From NCBI RefSeq assembly GCF_001005825.1, contig NZ_LBHV01000004.1, forward strand, positions 434,001 through 498,000: a stretch of DNA of 64,000 nt, in the 5' to 3' direction. Each line of letters opens with the position of its first letter. Position 1 is the stretch's first letter. The position numbers and the translations under genes were made by a program. The notes below the pieces were generated by a model, which worked only from the letters and a program-made list of their open reading frames with translations, was not told the DNA's origin and made no database searches. This document shows, one piece after another, positions 36,568-46,158 of this stretch. This stretch comes from Rhizobium sp. LC145 (lineage in GTDB: Bacteria > Pseudomonadota > Alphaproteobacteria > Rhizobiales > Rhizobiaceae).

Positions 36568-36581
36568 TTGCTCATGAGCAA
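36568..36581. promoter_or_regulatory. Probable SmoC operator upstream of smoE
   Basis: TTGCTCATGAGCAA is a perfect 14-bp palindrome 37 nt before the smoE start codon. A related spaced pair (TTGCTC-N7-GAGCAA) spans the smoC stop codon at 36671-36689. On the minus strand a TTGACT/TAATT-like promoter lies just upstream (plus-strand 36582-36610). Confidence 0.7.
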
Positions 36582-36674
36582 TTACCCACTAGCGGGCAGT
36601 CAAAGTCAATCTCCATTCGTCGCTGCAGCGCAACGGCAAACATAATCTCTTGATTTTAAACCGGTAATTTTTGC

Positions 36675-37628
36675 TCACATGGAGAGCAATTGCTCCGCGG
36701 TCGCCTCATCGGTGATGACGCCGTTGATGAGCCTCCCGTCGAGGGCGGCGCCAAGCGCGACCACCTTCTTGCGCCCCTGCGCGATGCCGATGACGGACGA
36801 GGTCTCCCGCGAAGGAATCGGCACGCTCGCAACCCGGTCGTTTATGGAGCTTTCCACCAACCTGCCCTTATGGTCGAAGATCCAGCCGCAGATCTCGCCG
36901 GCGGCCCCCTCCTCCACCAGCTTCATCATCTCGTCGCGGCCCAGGAAGCCGTCGACGCAGAGCGGACCGTCCACCCCGAGTTCGCCGATGCCTACGAAGG
37001 TGACATCCGCCTTGGCGCCGAGCGCGATGGTGGAGCGCACCAGCGCCTGGTCATGCAGCGTCTCGCGCTCTTCCGCCGAAGAGCACAGAACCGGCAGCGG
37101 CATGGGAAAATGCCGCGCCTTGATGGCATCGGCCATGGAAAAGATGACGTTGTAGAAGGCCGCCGACCCGTCCGGCCCGATATTGCCGGTGAGCGACACG
37201 ATACGGTGCTGCGGGCATTCCATCGGCGGCAACTGGTCGACCGCGGCTTTCAGCGTGCGGCCCGTGCCGATCGCGACGATGATCGGGTCCGGACGTTTCA
37301 GCCAGCGCTCGATCTCGGCCGCCGCCGCTTCCGCGATGCCGACCGTGGTGGAGACGCCGGCCGGATCGCTCGGCACCACCTCTGCATGCTTGAGATCGTA
37401 TCTTTGCCTGAGAGCCTCGGCCAGCTCCAGACAGGCCGAGATCGGATGGTCGAGCCGCACCTTGATCAGCCGTTCGGCAACCGCAAGCGACACCAGCCGC
37501 TGCGCCGACTGCCGGGAAATGCTCATGGCCGCGGCGATTTCGTCCTGGGTGCGGCCCGCCACATAATAGAGCCAGCCGGCCCGCGCCGCATCATCGAGCC
37601 GCCCTTGCGTATCAGACCGTTTTGCCAT
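36675..37628 (-). CDS. smoC: SorC-family regulator of the polyol operon
   Basis: The product is 317 residues. The helix-turn-helix RTQDEIAAAMSISRQSAQRLV near residues 26-46 precedes a SorC sugar-binding domain with VAIGTGRTL near 116. It lies upstream of smoE on the same strand, so it is the likely activator or repressor responding to a polyol or its phosphate. The 3' end of the gene overlaps one half of a TTGCTC/GAGCAA pair. Confidence 0.88.
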   Translation of the reverse strand: MAKRSDTQGRLDDAARAGWLYYVAGRTQDEIAAAMSISRQSAQRLVSLAVAERLIKVRLDHPISACLELAEALRQRYDLKHAEVVPSDPAGVSTTVGIAEAAAAEIERWLKRPDPIIVAIGTGRTLKAAVDQLPPMECPQHRIVSLTGNIGPDGSAAFYNVIFSMADAIKARHFPMPLPVLCSSAEERETLHDQALVRSTIALGAKADVTFVGIGELGVDGPLCVDGFLGRDEMMKLVEEGAAGEICGWIFDHKGRLVESSINDRVASVPIPSRETSSVIGIAQGRKKVVALGAALDGRLINGVITDEATAEQLLSM

Positions 37629-37676
37629 GGCAGAAATTCTCCTCCGCCCGTTGCTGCCATGTTTTCGGAGTTTCTG

Positions 37677-38255
37677 TCAAACGGTTGGCGGCGTCCGACG
37701 CAAGGCATCGCCTATCACCTGCCCCATGAGATCGTAACGAGCGCGATGCGCTTCTTTCGATGCAGCCAGCCAGCCCGCAGCTTCGATCTTGGTAAGGTCG
37801 AGAGGATGCCCGGCCTGTTCCGCAAGCTGTTTGAGATACAGCAGCTGCGTGCGGCCGTTCCCCTCCCGGAATGGGTGGACATAATTGACATCGCCGATGA
37901 TTTTACCGGCTTCGGCCGCGAAGACCGATTGCTCGAGACCTCGCAGAAAATCCGATTTCATGAGGCGGCGGTGAACATCCGCCATGCCTGTTTCGATATA
38001 CTGCTGGAACTGGAACTGGCTGCCGCCCTTGGATATCTCGACGGTGCGAATTTGCCCCGCCCATTCGAAAATGTCCTGGAAAAGATGGCGATGGATCGCC
38101 TTGAGATGCTGAAGGTCGAAGTTGCCTGACGGGATGCCCTCACCCACCCGCATTGTGACTATTTCGCGCTCGTAATAGTCAAGCTTCTCGGCATCCTGAA
38201 TGCCGAGTTTGTTTCTGAGAACACCGGTTCCGGGATAGACGTATGGGTCGCTCAT
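37677..38255 (-). CDS. fic: Fic-domain protein (AMP-transferase toxin)
   Basis: The product is 192 residues, a compact Fic protein with the full catalytic motif HPFREGNGR at residues 127-135 (catalytic His127). The flap hairpin near ISKGGSQFQF suggests target docking. Such proteins usually AMPylate host or bacterial proteins and are held inactive by a small antitoxin. The antitoxin gene overlaps it by 4 nt upstream. The pair lies between smoC and an ABC ATPase gene with no mobile element visible. Confidence 0.9.
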   Translation of the reverse strand: MSDPYVYPGTGVLRNKLGIQDAEKLDYYEREIVTMRVGEGIPSGNFDLQHLKAIHRHLFQDIFEWAGQIRTVEISKGGSQFQFQQYIETGMADVHRRLMKSDFLRGLEQSVFAAEAGKIIGDVNYVHPFREGNGRTQLLYLKQLAEQAGHPLDLTKIEAAGWLAASKEAHRARYDLMGQVIGDALRRTPPTV

Positions 38256-38446
38256 TCCGCCGCGTGAGGTGTGGCGGCAGCACGCGCCCGCTCAAGGATA
38301 TACGCACGGCGCTTTTCCTGGGACCACCCCTCGCGAGCAAACATTTCAAACATGGCGATCTGCTCCGCATCGAGGGGATTTCCCTCGATCGCCTGGAGAT
38401 GAGCGGCTTCGCGGGTGCGTAGCCGGATCGTGTTCTTGTCGTTCAT
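38252..38446 (-). CDS. VbhA-like antitoxin of the Fic protein
   Basis: The product is 64 residues from the ATG of MNDKNTIRLRTREAAHL; a TTG 24 nt upstream is possible but would place the AGGAGG inside the gene. The VbhA-type inhibitory helix carries E21-G22, but position 17, which is Ser or Thr in the (S/T)xxxE(G/N) motif, is Leu. It presumably binds Fic and blocks ATP binding with E21. The ATGA overlap couples its translation to fic. Confidence 0.78.
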   Translation of the reverse strand: MNDKNTIRLRTREAAHLQAIEGNPLDAEQIAMFEMFAREGWSQEKRRAYILERARAAATPHAAE

Positions 38447-38533
38447 GTCGGAGCTTTTCCTCCTGGCCAAACCGCCGGGTCATCCGGATATCAACTGATT
38501 GAAGGATATCAGAAATCCGGATGCCCGGCAAAC

Positions 38534-40381
<1,848 letters not shown>

Positions 40382-40412
40382 GGGATTCTCCTTGTTCGAA
40401 CGGTTGGAAGGA

Positions 40413-41576
40413 TCAGGCTGCGAGCGCCGTTTCGGCAAGCGTCACCCAATAGCTGACGCCATAGGGGATGGCCTCGTCGTTGAAATCGTAGGCCGGGTTA
40501 TGGAGAGTGGCCGTATCGCCGTTGCCGATGAAGATGAAGGCGCCGGGCCGCTTCTCGAGCATGTAGGAGAAATCCTCCGCTCCCATATGCGGCGGCGCAT
40601 CCGTCGTCACCGCCTTGCCGCCCGCGATCCTGCTGGCGATCTCGATCGCGAAATCGGTCTCGTCGGCATGGTTGAAGGTGACGGGATAGCCGCGGCGATA
40701 GACGACCTCTGCCGTCGCGCCATGGGCGATCGCCGTCGACTGCGCCACTTCGGTCAGGCGCTTTTCGGCGAAATCGCGGGTTTCTGGAAGCAGCGTACGC
40801 ACCGTGCCCGTCAGCTTTACGAAGCCGGGGATGACATTGTTCGCCTCCCCGCCATGGGTCGTCGCCACGGTGACGACCAGCGATTTCAGCGGATCGGTCT
40901 CGCGCGACACGATGGATTGCAGCGCGATGATGATATGGGCCGAGGCAAGCACCGGATCGACGGAAAGATGGGGCTGCGCGGCATGGCTGCCGCGGCCGTG
41001 AATGGTGATCTCGAAAGAATCGGCTGCGGCCATGACCGAGCCCTTGCGGATCGAGAAATGGCCGACCGGCAGGCGCGGCTCGTTGTGCATGCCATAGACC
41101 TGTTTGATGCCGAATTTCTCCATGAGCCCGTCGTCGATCATGGCAAGCGCGCCAGCGCCGCCCTCTTCGGCAGGCTGGAAGATTACCGCGACGGAGCCGG
41201 AGAAGTTGCGGGTCTCGGCAAGGTACTGCGCCGCGCCGAGCAGCATGGCGGTGTGCCCGTCATGGCCGCAGGAATGCGCCTTGCCGGGCGTCTTCGAAGC
41301 CCAGGGCTTGCCGCTCGTCTCCAGGATGGGCAGCGCATCCATGTCGGCACGGAAGCCGATCACCGGGCCGTCGCCCCGCCTGCCCTTGATGATCCCGACG
41401 ACGCCGGTCTTGCCGATGCCCGTTTCCACCACGTCGCAGCCGAAGGATTTCAGCTTCTCGGCCACGAATTTCGCCGTCTCGTGAACCTCGTAGAGGATCT
41501 CGGGATTCTGGTGGATGTGGCGCCTCCATTCAGCGACTTCGTCCTGCATTTCGGCGACGCGATTGAGTACCGGCAT
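40413..41576 (-). CDS. M20-family amidohydrolase (hippurate/N-acyl amino acid hydrolase type)
   Basis: The product is 387 residues. Metal-binding and catalytic segments are visible: FRADMDALPI, HSCGHDGHTAMLL, FQPAEEGGAGALAM (catalytic Glu) and GMHNEP. It also has a dimerisation domain near HGRGSHAAQPH. It hydrolyses N-acyl amino acids or small peptides in the cytoplasm, which fits the neighbouring peptide uptake genes. The start is the ATG of MPVLNRVAEMQ, 9 nt after GGAG. Confidence 0.9.
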   Translation of the reverse strand: MPVLNRVAEMQDEVAEWRRHIHQNPEILYEVHETAKFVAEKLKSFGCDVVETGIGKTGVVGIIKGRRGDGPVIGFRADMDALPILETSGKPWASKTPGKAHSCGHDGHTAMLLGAAQYLAETRNFSGSVAVIFQPAEEGGAGALAMIDDGLMEKFGIKQVYGMHNEPRLPVGHFSIRKGSVMAAADSFEITIHGRGSHAAQPHLSVDPVLASAHIIIALQSIVSRETDPLKSLVVTVATTHGGEANNVIPGFVKLTGTVRTLLPETRDFAEKRLTEVAQSTAIAHGATAEVVYRRGYPVTFNHADETDFAIEIASRIAGGKAVTTDAPPHMGAEDFSYMLEKRPGAFIFIGNGDTATLHNPAYDFNDEAIPYGVSYWVTLAETALAA

Positions 41577-41660
41577 AGGTGCAAACTCCGCAATTTTTGC
41601 TGTTTCCCATTCTTGTTTGGCGGGATATTGCGATGCGAAGTTGGGTTTTTGCAAGCTTCA

Positions 41661-41683
41661 ATTTTCCGGCTTGAACGGAAAAT
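41661..41683. promoter_or_regulatory. Inverted repeat in the divergent M20/peptide-binding-protein gap
   Basis: ATTTTCCG (41661-41668) and CGGAAAAT (41676-41683) with a 7-nt spacer lie in the AT-richer 325-nt gap between divergent genes. It is the only clear symmetric element there. The rest of the gap (41577-41901) contains no gene that I can support. Confidence 0.5.
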
Positions 41684-41901
41684 AGGCCTATGCTTAGATA
41701 GCTCAAAATTTGGTCACGCCTGACTGGGAAGGCGCGATCCTCGCTGTGCCAAAACCTGCTTGAACGGAGGGAGGACAGTTAATTCCACTGTAAAATCAAA
41801 AGCTTGATAAAGCTGCCTTGCAGTGCGAACAGCTATAGCACCGGCTTGCGCCGGACTGGCAAACCATGCAACCCAACGAGAAAATAAAGGGGAATACTCG
41901 C

Positions 41902-43611
41902 ATGAACAAGCTCAATATCCTTCTGGCAGGCTCCGTGGCGGCGCTTGCGTTCGGCGCAACCGCCGCCCAGGCCGAGAGGGGCACCGACGGGGATCTCAAG
42001 ATCCTCTTCTGGCAGGCGGTTTCGACCATGAATCCGTATCTCTCCGGCGGCACGAAGGAAGTCTACGCCTCCTCCATGGTGATCGAGCCGCTGGCCCGCT
42101 ACGACGAAAAGGGCGAGCTCGTCCCGACGCTGGTCACCGAGATCCCGACGATCGAGAACGGCGGCGTGGCGCAGGACCTGCTCAGCATGACCTGGAAGCT
42201 GAAGCCGGACGTGAAGTGGTCCGACGGCACCCCGCTCACCGCCAACGATCTCATCTTCACCTGGAAATACTGCACCGCGCCGGATGGCGGCTGCGCGCAG
42301 GCTGCCCAGTATGAAGGGGTCAAGAACGTCGAGGCGGTCGACCCGCACACCGTCAAGATCACCTTCGAAGAGCCAAAGCCCTACCCCTACAGCGCCTTCG
42401 TCGGCGCCCAGTCGCCCGTCATCCAGGCGGCTCAATTCAAGGATTGCGTAGGCGCAAGGGCCCCGGAATGCACCTCGGCCAACTTCATGCCGATCGGCAC
42501 CGGCCCCTTCGTCGTGAAGGATTTCAAACCGAACGACGTCATTTCCTTCGAAGCCAATCCGAATTACCGCGATCCGGCCAAGCCCGCTTTCGCGACCGCG
42601 ACGCTGAAGGGCGGCGGCGACGCCGCGTCAGCGGCCCGGGCGGTGCTCGAAACCGGCGAGTTCGACTATGCCTGGAACATGCAGGTGGAGCCGGAAGTGC
42701 TGGCGACCATGCTCGCCGCCGGCAAGGGCCAGTTGGTGACCGCCTTCGGCACGCAGGTCGAGCGTATCAACCTCAACCACTACAATGCCGATCCGGCGCT
42801 CGGCTCCAAGCGTTCAACCAAGGAAGCAGGGCCGCATCCCGCGCTCTCCGATCCGGCCGTGCGCAGGGCTCTTTCGATGGCGATCGACCGCGACATCATC
42901 GATGAGGCGGGTTACGGCGAAGCTGGCAGGCCGACCTGCAACATCGTCCCCGCCCCGGAAGCCTACGCGTCCACAGGAAACGATGACTGGTGCCTGAAGC
43001 AGGACGTCGAAGGCGCCAACAAGCTGCTGGACGAGGCAGGCTGGGTTCCCGGCTCTGACGGCATCCGCGCCAAGGACGGCGTTCGCCTCTCCTTCCTCTA
43101 CTCCACCTCCACCAACTCCGTTCGCCAGGCGACCCAGGAACTGGTGAAGGATATGTGGTCGCAGATCGGCGTGGATGCGGAACTGCGCAATGTCAGCGCC
43201 TCGGTCTTCTTCGGCGGCGATCCGGCAAGCCCGGATACCTTCCAGAAGTTCTATGCCGATGTGGAAATGTACACCAACAACTTCGATGGCACCGATCCGG
43301 AAAAATACCTGGCCGAATGGTTGTGCGACAAGGTCCCGGCACCGGAAAACGGCTGGCAGGGCCAGAACATTCCGCGTTACTGCAACCCGGAATATGACAA
43401 GCTGGTTGGTGAACTCGCCAAGACTGCCGACCTTGAAATGCGAGCCGAACTCGCCAAGAAGCTCAACGACATGCTGACCGAGGAGGGTGCGCATATCCCG
43501 CTCATCCATCGCGGCCAGCTCTCCTCGCATTCCGTCACGCTCGAAGGCGTGAAGATGAACGCGTGGGATTCCGAACTCTGGAACGTCGCCGACTGGTCTC
43601 GCAAGAAGTGA
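41902..43611 (+). CDS. Peptide ABC transporter substrate-binding protein (family 5)
   Basis: The product is 569 residues with a signal peptide (MNKLNILLAGSVAALAFG, cleavage near AAQAE). The family 5 fold is recognised by VKWSDGTPLTANDLIF near residue 105 and ALSMAIDRDIIDEAGYGEAG near residue 330. It binds peptides or related oligomers in the periplasm. The start is set at the ATG after a GGGG element 9 nt upstream. A stable hairpin follows the gene, a common way to make the binding protein more abundant than the permeases. Confidence 0.9.
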   Translation: MNKLNILLAGSVAALAFGATAAQAERGTDGDLKILFWQAVSTMNPYLSGGTKEVYASSMVIEPLARYDEKGELVPTLVTEIPTIENGGVAQDLLSMTWKLKPDVKWSDGTPLTANDLIFTWKYCTAPDGGCAQAAQYEGVKNVEAVDPHTVKITFEEPKPYPYSAFVGAQSPVIQAAQFKDCVGARAPECTSANFMPIGTGPFVVKDFKPNDVISFEANPNYRDPAKPAFATATLKGGGDAASAARAVLETGEFDYAWNMQVEPEVLATMLAAGKGQLVTAFGTQVERINLNHYNADPALGSKRSTKEAGPHPALSDPAVRRALSMAIDRDIIDEAGYGEAGRPTCNIVPAPEAYASTGNDDWCLKQDVEGANKLLDEAGWVPGSDGIRAKDGVRLSFLYSTSTNSVRQATQELVKDMWSQIGVDAELRNVSASVFFGGDPASPDTFQKFYADVEMYTNNFDGTDPEKYLAEWLCDKVPAPENGWQGQNIPRYCNPEYDKLVGELAKTADLEMRAELAKKLNDMLTEEGAHIPLIHRGQLSSHSVTLEGVKMNAWDSELWNVADWSRKK

Positions 43612-43618
43612 CCCCGTT

Positions 43619-43650
43619 CGCCGGGCCTGCCGAATAGCACCGGCCCGGCG
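43619..43650 (+). other. Stem-loop between binding-protein and permease genes
   Basis: CGCCGGGCC (43619-43627) pairs with GGCCCGGCG (43642-43650) around a 14-nt loop, 8 nt after the stop. It lacks a T-run, so mRNA stabilisation or partial termination is likely. Confidence 0.65.
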
Positions 43651-43684
43651 TCCGCATTTCTCCGCGAAGCCAGGAGACTTTTGA

Positions 43685-44695
43685 ATGTTCACATATACCC
43701 TACGGCGATTGCTCTTCGCGATCCCGACCCTGCTGGTCATCAGTTTCGTGATTTTCGCGCTGCTCGACCTGGCGCCCAACGACCCGACCGGCGATTTGCC
43801 GCTCACCATTCCGCCGGAAGTTCGCGAACAGATACGCGCCTCGCTCGGCCTCGATCAGCCCTTCCTGATCCGCTACCTCAAATGGCTGCAGCAATTCTTC
43901 GTCAATGAACCGCTGAATATCCTCGAAAGCCTGACGGGCTGGCAGTTCGGCGACGGAGAGCGGATGCGCGTGCTCTCCTGGGCGACGCGAAGCCCGGTCG
44001 TCGATCTCATCGTGCAGCGCCTGCCGCAGACGCTCTGGGTCGTGGGTCTCGCCTATCTCTTCGGCATCATGATCGCGATCCCGATCGGCGTGATCTCCGC
44101 CTACAAGCAGTATTCGATCTTCGACCAGATCGGCACCTTCGTCTCGATGGTCGGCTATTCGGTGCCGACCTTCTTCACCGGCGTGCTGCTGATCGTCATC
44201 TTCTCCTCCTACCTGCAATGGTTTCCCTCCGTCTACGACACCAATCTCCGGGTCACGGATTTTGCGAGCTTCATGGCCCAGATAAAGCAGATGGCGCTGC
44301 CGGTGGCGGTGCTGGCGCTCTACAATGCCTCGCAGATCGCCCGCTTCGTGCGCGCCTCCATGCTCGACAACCTGAACCAGGATTATGTGAGGACCGCGCG
44401 GGCAAAGGGGGTCAAGGAAAAGACCGTGCTGCTCGTGCACGTGCTGCGCAACAGCCTGATCCCGGTGGTGACGGTCATCGCGCTCGGGGTGCCGACGATC
44501 TTCTCGGGCGCCATCATCACCGAGCAGATCTTCCGCGTGAACGGCCTCGGCCAACTGCTCATCACCGCGATCCAGGGCGCCGACATACCGCTCGTGCAGA
44601 CGCTGACCTTCATCTTCGCGGTCCTGATCGTGCTCTTCAATCTCATTGCCGATGTTCTCTACGGCATTCTTGACCCGAGGATCCGGTATGACTGA
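43685..44695 (+). CDS. Peptide ABC transporter permease (DppB type)
   Basis: The product is 336 residues with six hydrophobic segments. The cytoplasmic docking loop is QDYVRTARAKGVKEKTVLLVHVLRN-like, near residues 233-257. It pairs with the DppC-type gene, whose start overlaps this stop by 8 nt. An insert of about 40 residues after the first helix (LTGWQFGDGERMRVLSWA) is longer than in E. coli DppB. Confidence 0.9.
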   Translation: MFTYTLRRLLFAIPTLLVISFVIFALLDLAPNDPTGDLPLTIPPEVREQIRASLGLDQPFLIRYLKWLQQFFVNEPLNILESLTGWQFGDGERMRVLSWATRSPVVDLIVQRLPQTLWVVGLAYLFGIMIAIPIGVISAYKQYSIFDQIGTFVSMVGYSVPTFFTGVLLIVIFSSYLQWFPSVYDTNLRVTDFASFMAQIKQMALPVAVLALYNASQIARFVRASMLDNLNQDYVRTARAKGVKEKTVLLVHVLRNSLIPVVTVIALGVPTIFSGAIITEQIFRVNGLGQLLITAIQGADIPLVQTLTFIFAVLIVLFNLIADVLYGILDPRIRYD

Positions 44696-45608
44696 CGCAG
44701 CCATCGCGGTGCCGACCGCCGCCTCCACCCCGACACGCTCCGTCCTCGCCGACATCTGGCGGCAGTTCCGCGCCCACAAGGGGGGCGTGGCTGGTCTGAT
44801 CGTGTTCGTATTCATCCTGCTTGCGGTCTATGTCGGGCCCTATATCCACACCGTCGCGCCCAACACGATCAATGTACGCGCCAGGAACCAGTGGCCCTCG
44901 CTCGCCCACCCCTTCGGCACCGACAATCTCGGCAAGGACATGCTGGCCCAGGTGCTTGCCGGCGGGCGCATCTCGCTTGCGGTCGGAATCACCGCCATGC
45001 TGATCGCCGTATCGCTTGGAACGTTGGTGGGCGTCCTTTCCGGCTATCTGCGGCGGCTGGACGGGCCGCTGATGCGCGTGACGGACCTCTTCCTCGCCCT
45101 CCCTCTCCTGCCGCTGCTTCTCGTCATCATCATGCTTTTCCGCGATACGCTGAGGGCCGCCTTCGGGCCGGAGACCGGTATCTTCATCCTCATCGTCTCG
45201 GTGATCGGCATCACGAGCTGGATGCACACCGCCCGCATCGTGCGCGGCGACGTGCTTGCCGTCAAAAGCCAGGAATTCATCCTGGCTGCGAAGTCGAGCG
45301 GCATGCGCGAACATCGCATCATTCTGCGCCATATCCTGCCCAACGTGCTGAGCTCGATCATGGTTTCGGCGACGCTCGGCATCGCCTCCGCGATCATCAC
45401 GGAATCGGCGCTGAGCTTCCTGGGCTTGGGCTTCCCCTCGGATTTCCCGACTTGGGGGCGGCTTCTGTTCGACGGCGCCAACTTCCTGCAGCTCACTCCA
45501 TCGCGGGTACTCTGGCCGGGTCTGGCGATTTCGCTCACGGTCCTGAGCGTCAATTATATCGGCGATGCAATCCGCGACGCGCTCGATCCTCGCACGCTGA
45601 AAAGGTGA
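44688..45608 (+). CDS. Peptide ABC transporter permease (DppC type)
   Basis: The product is 306 residues with an N-terminal cytoplasmic segment, six membrane helices and the docking loop FILAAKSSGMREHRIILRHI. It starts at the ATG that overlaps the dppB-type stop, and an earlier ATG lies deep inside that gene. It is the last gene of the plus-strand operon. The cognate ATPase is the fused protein at 38.5-40.4 kb. Confidence 0.9.
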   Translation: MTDAAIAVPTAASTPTRSVLADIWRQFRAHKGGVAGLIVFVFILLAVYVGPYIHTVAPNTINVRARNQWPSLAHPFGTDNLGKDMLAQVLAGGRISLAVGITAMLIAVSLGTLVGVLSGYLRRLDGPLMRVTDLFLALPLLPLLLVIIMLFRDTLRAAFGPETGIFILIVSVIGITSWMHTARIVRGDVLAVKSQEFILAAKSSGMREHRIILRHILPNVLSSIMVSATLGIASAIITESALSFLGLGFPSDFPTWGRLLFDGANFLQLTPSRVLWPGLAISLTVLSVNYIGDAIRDALDPRTLKR

Positions 45609-45618
45609 GCCCCACCTT

Positions 45619-45647
45619 CCCGGAAGGGCGAGTTTCGCCTTTCCGGG
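45619..45647 (+). terminator. Strong hairpin after the peptide permease operon
   Basis: A 13-bp stem (45619-45631 with 45635-45647, one G-T pair) is closed by a 3-nt loop. No T-run follows. It starts about 10 nt after the stop of the DppC-type gene. Confidence 0.6.
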
Positions 45648-45659
45648 TAGCCATTCCGA

Positions 45660-45684
45660 GGAACAAGACAGCTTCTTCTTAGTT
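45660..45684 (+). promoter_or_regulatory. EcfG-type (general stress sigma) promoter of csbD
   Basis: GGAAC (45660-45664), 16 nt, AGTT (45681-45684). One mismatch to the GGAAC-N16/17-CGTT consensus. It lies about 45 nt upstream of the csbD start, as expected for a GSR gene. Confidence 0.7.
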
Positions 45685-45735
45685 CGAACCAAGACGGAAT
45701 CGTCCGTTTTTAATCGAACCAGGGAGAGAGAAGCC

Positions 45736-45933
45736 ATGAATTGGGATCAGGTCGAAGGCAACTGGAAGCAGTTCAAGGGCAAGGTTCAGTCTCAGTGGGG
45801 CAAACTCACCGATGACGATCTCGATGTCATCGCCGGCGATCGCAAGCAGTTGGCAGGCAAAATCCAGGAACGCTACGGCAAGGTCCAGGAAGAGGCTGAC
45901 CGCGAGGTGGACGACTGGCTTTCGCGGCACTGA
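45736..45933 (+). CDS. CsbD-family stress protein
   Basis: The product is 65 residues, matching the CsbD family throughout: MNWDQVEGNWKQFKGKV at the start and LAGKIQERYGKVQEEADREV near the end. It is a small, highly charged helical protein of unknown biochemical role, widely induced by general stress. It has GGGAGAGAGAAG as ribosome site and an EcfG-type promoter upstream. It lies at the edge of the GSR island. Confidence 0.92.
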   Translation: MNWDQVEGNWKQFKGKVQSQWGKLTDDDLDVIAGDRKQLAGKIQERYGKVQEEADREVDDWLSRH

Positions 45934-45970
45934 GGCGTTTGAGAAAAAATAAGCGCCGTTAACTTTTTTT
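45934..45970 (+). terminator. Terminator of csbD
   Basis: GGCGTTT (45934-45940) pairs with AAGCGCC (45951-45957, one wobble) around a 10-nt loop and is followed by GTTAAC and seven T residues. The stem is short, so confidence is moderate. Confidence 0.6.
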
Positions 45971-45980
45971 CGGAACCGAG

Positions 45981-46005
45981 GGAACCAAAGGAAAGCAAGC
46001 TCGTT
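45981..46005 (+). promoter_or_regulatory. Exact EcfG-type promoter with no protein gene downstream
   Basis: GGAAC (45981-45985), exactly 16 nt, CGTT (46002-46005). A perfect match to the alphaproteobacterial GSR consensus. The predicted start at about 46012 is where the C-rich hairpin begins. Confidence 0.85.
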
Positions 46006-46011
46006 ATGCGA

Positions 46012-46131
46012 GTGCCTGGGAGCTACCCCCCGTCCCCCGCCCTACAAAGCTTCCAGGCGAACTCTTCAATCCCCCTCGAAGAGAAAATGAGATGGCTCGG
46101 TTTCGCAACGGAACCGGGCCAACTCATTTTT
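46012..46131 (+). ncRNA. Candidate GsrN-like stress-induced small RNA
   Basis: This is a unit of about 120 nt from the predicted start of an exact EcfG promoter to an intrinsic terminator. Hairpin 1: GCCTGGGAGCT (46014-46024) pairs with AGCTTCCAGGC (46048-46058), 11 bp with one G-U pair, around a 23-nt loop containing 15 C residues. Hairpin 2: CTCTTC (46062-46067) pairs with GAAGAG (46078-46083) around AATCCCCCTC. Hairpin 3 is the terminator. A sigma-dependent sRNA with a C-rich 5' loop beside the phyR/ecfG locus is the description of Caulobacter GsrN. Homology is inferred from layout and structure, not from alignment. C-rich loops can pair with G-rich ribosome sites. Confidence 0.78.
46086..46131. 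terminator. Terminator of the candidate sRNA, also usable by the kinase gene
   Basis: A long stem joins 46086-46104 to 46110-46128 with one A-A mismatch and two wobble pairs around a GCAAC loop, followed by TTTTT on the plus strand. On the minus strand the hairpin is followed by TTTTCTCTTC, so it can also end transcripts of the convergent histidine kinase gene. Confidence 0.85.
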
Positions 46132-46158
46132 GGGCTGGTTGCCATTACCGGAGAGCCG

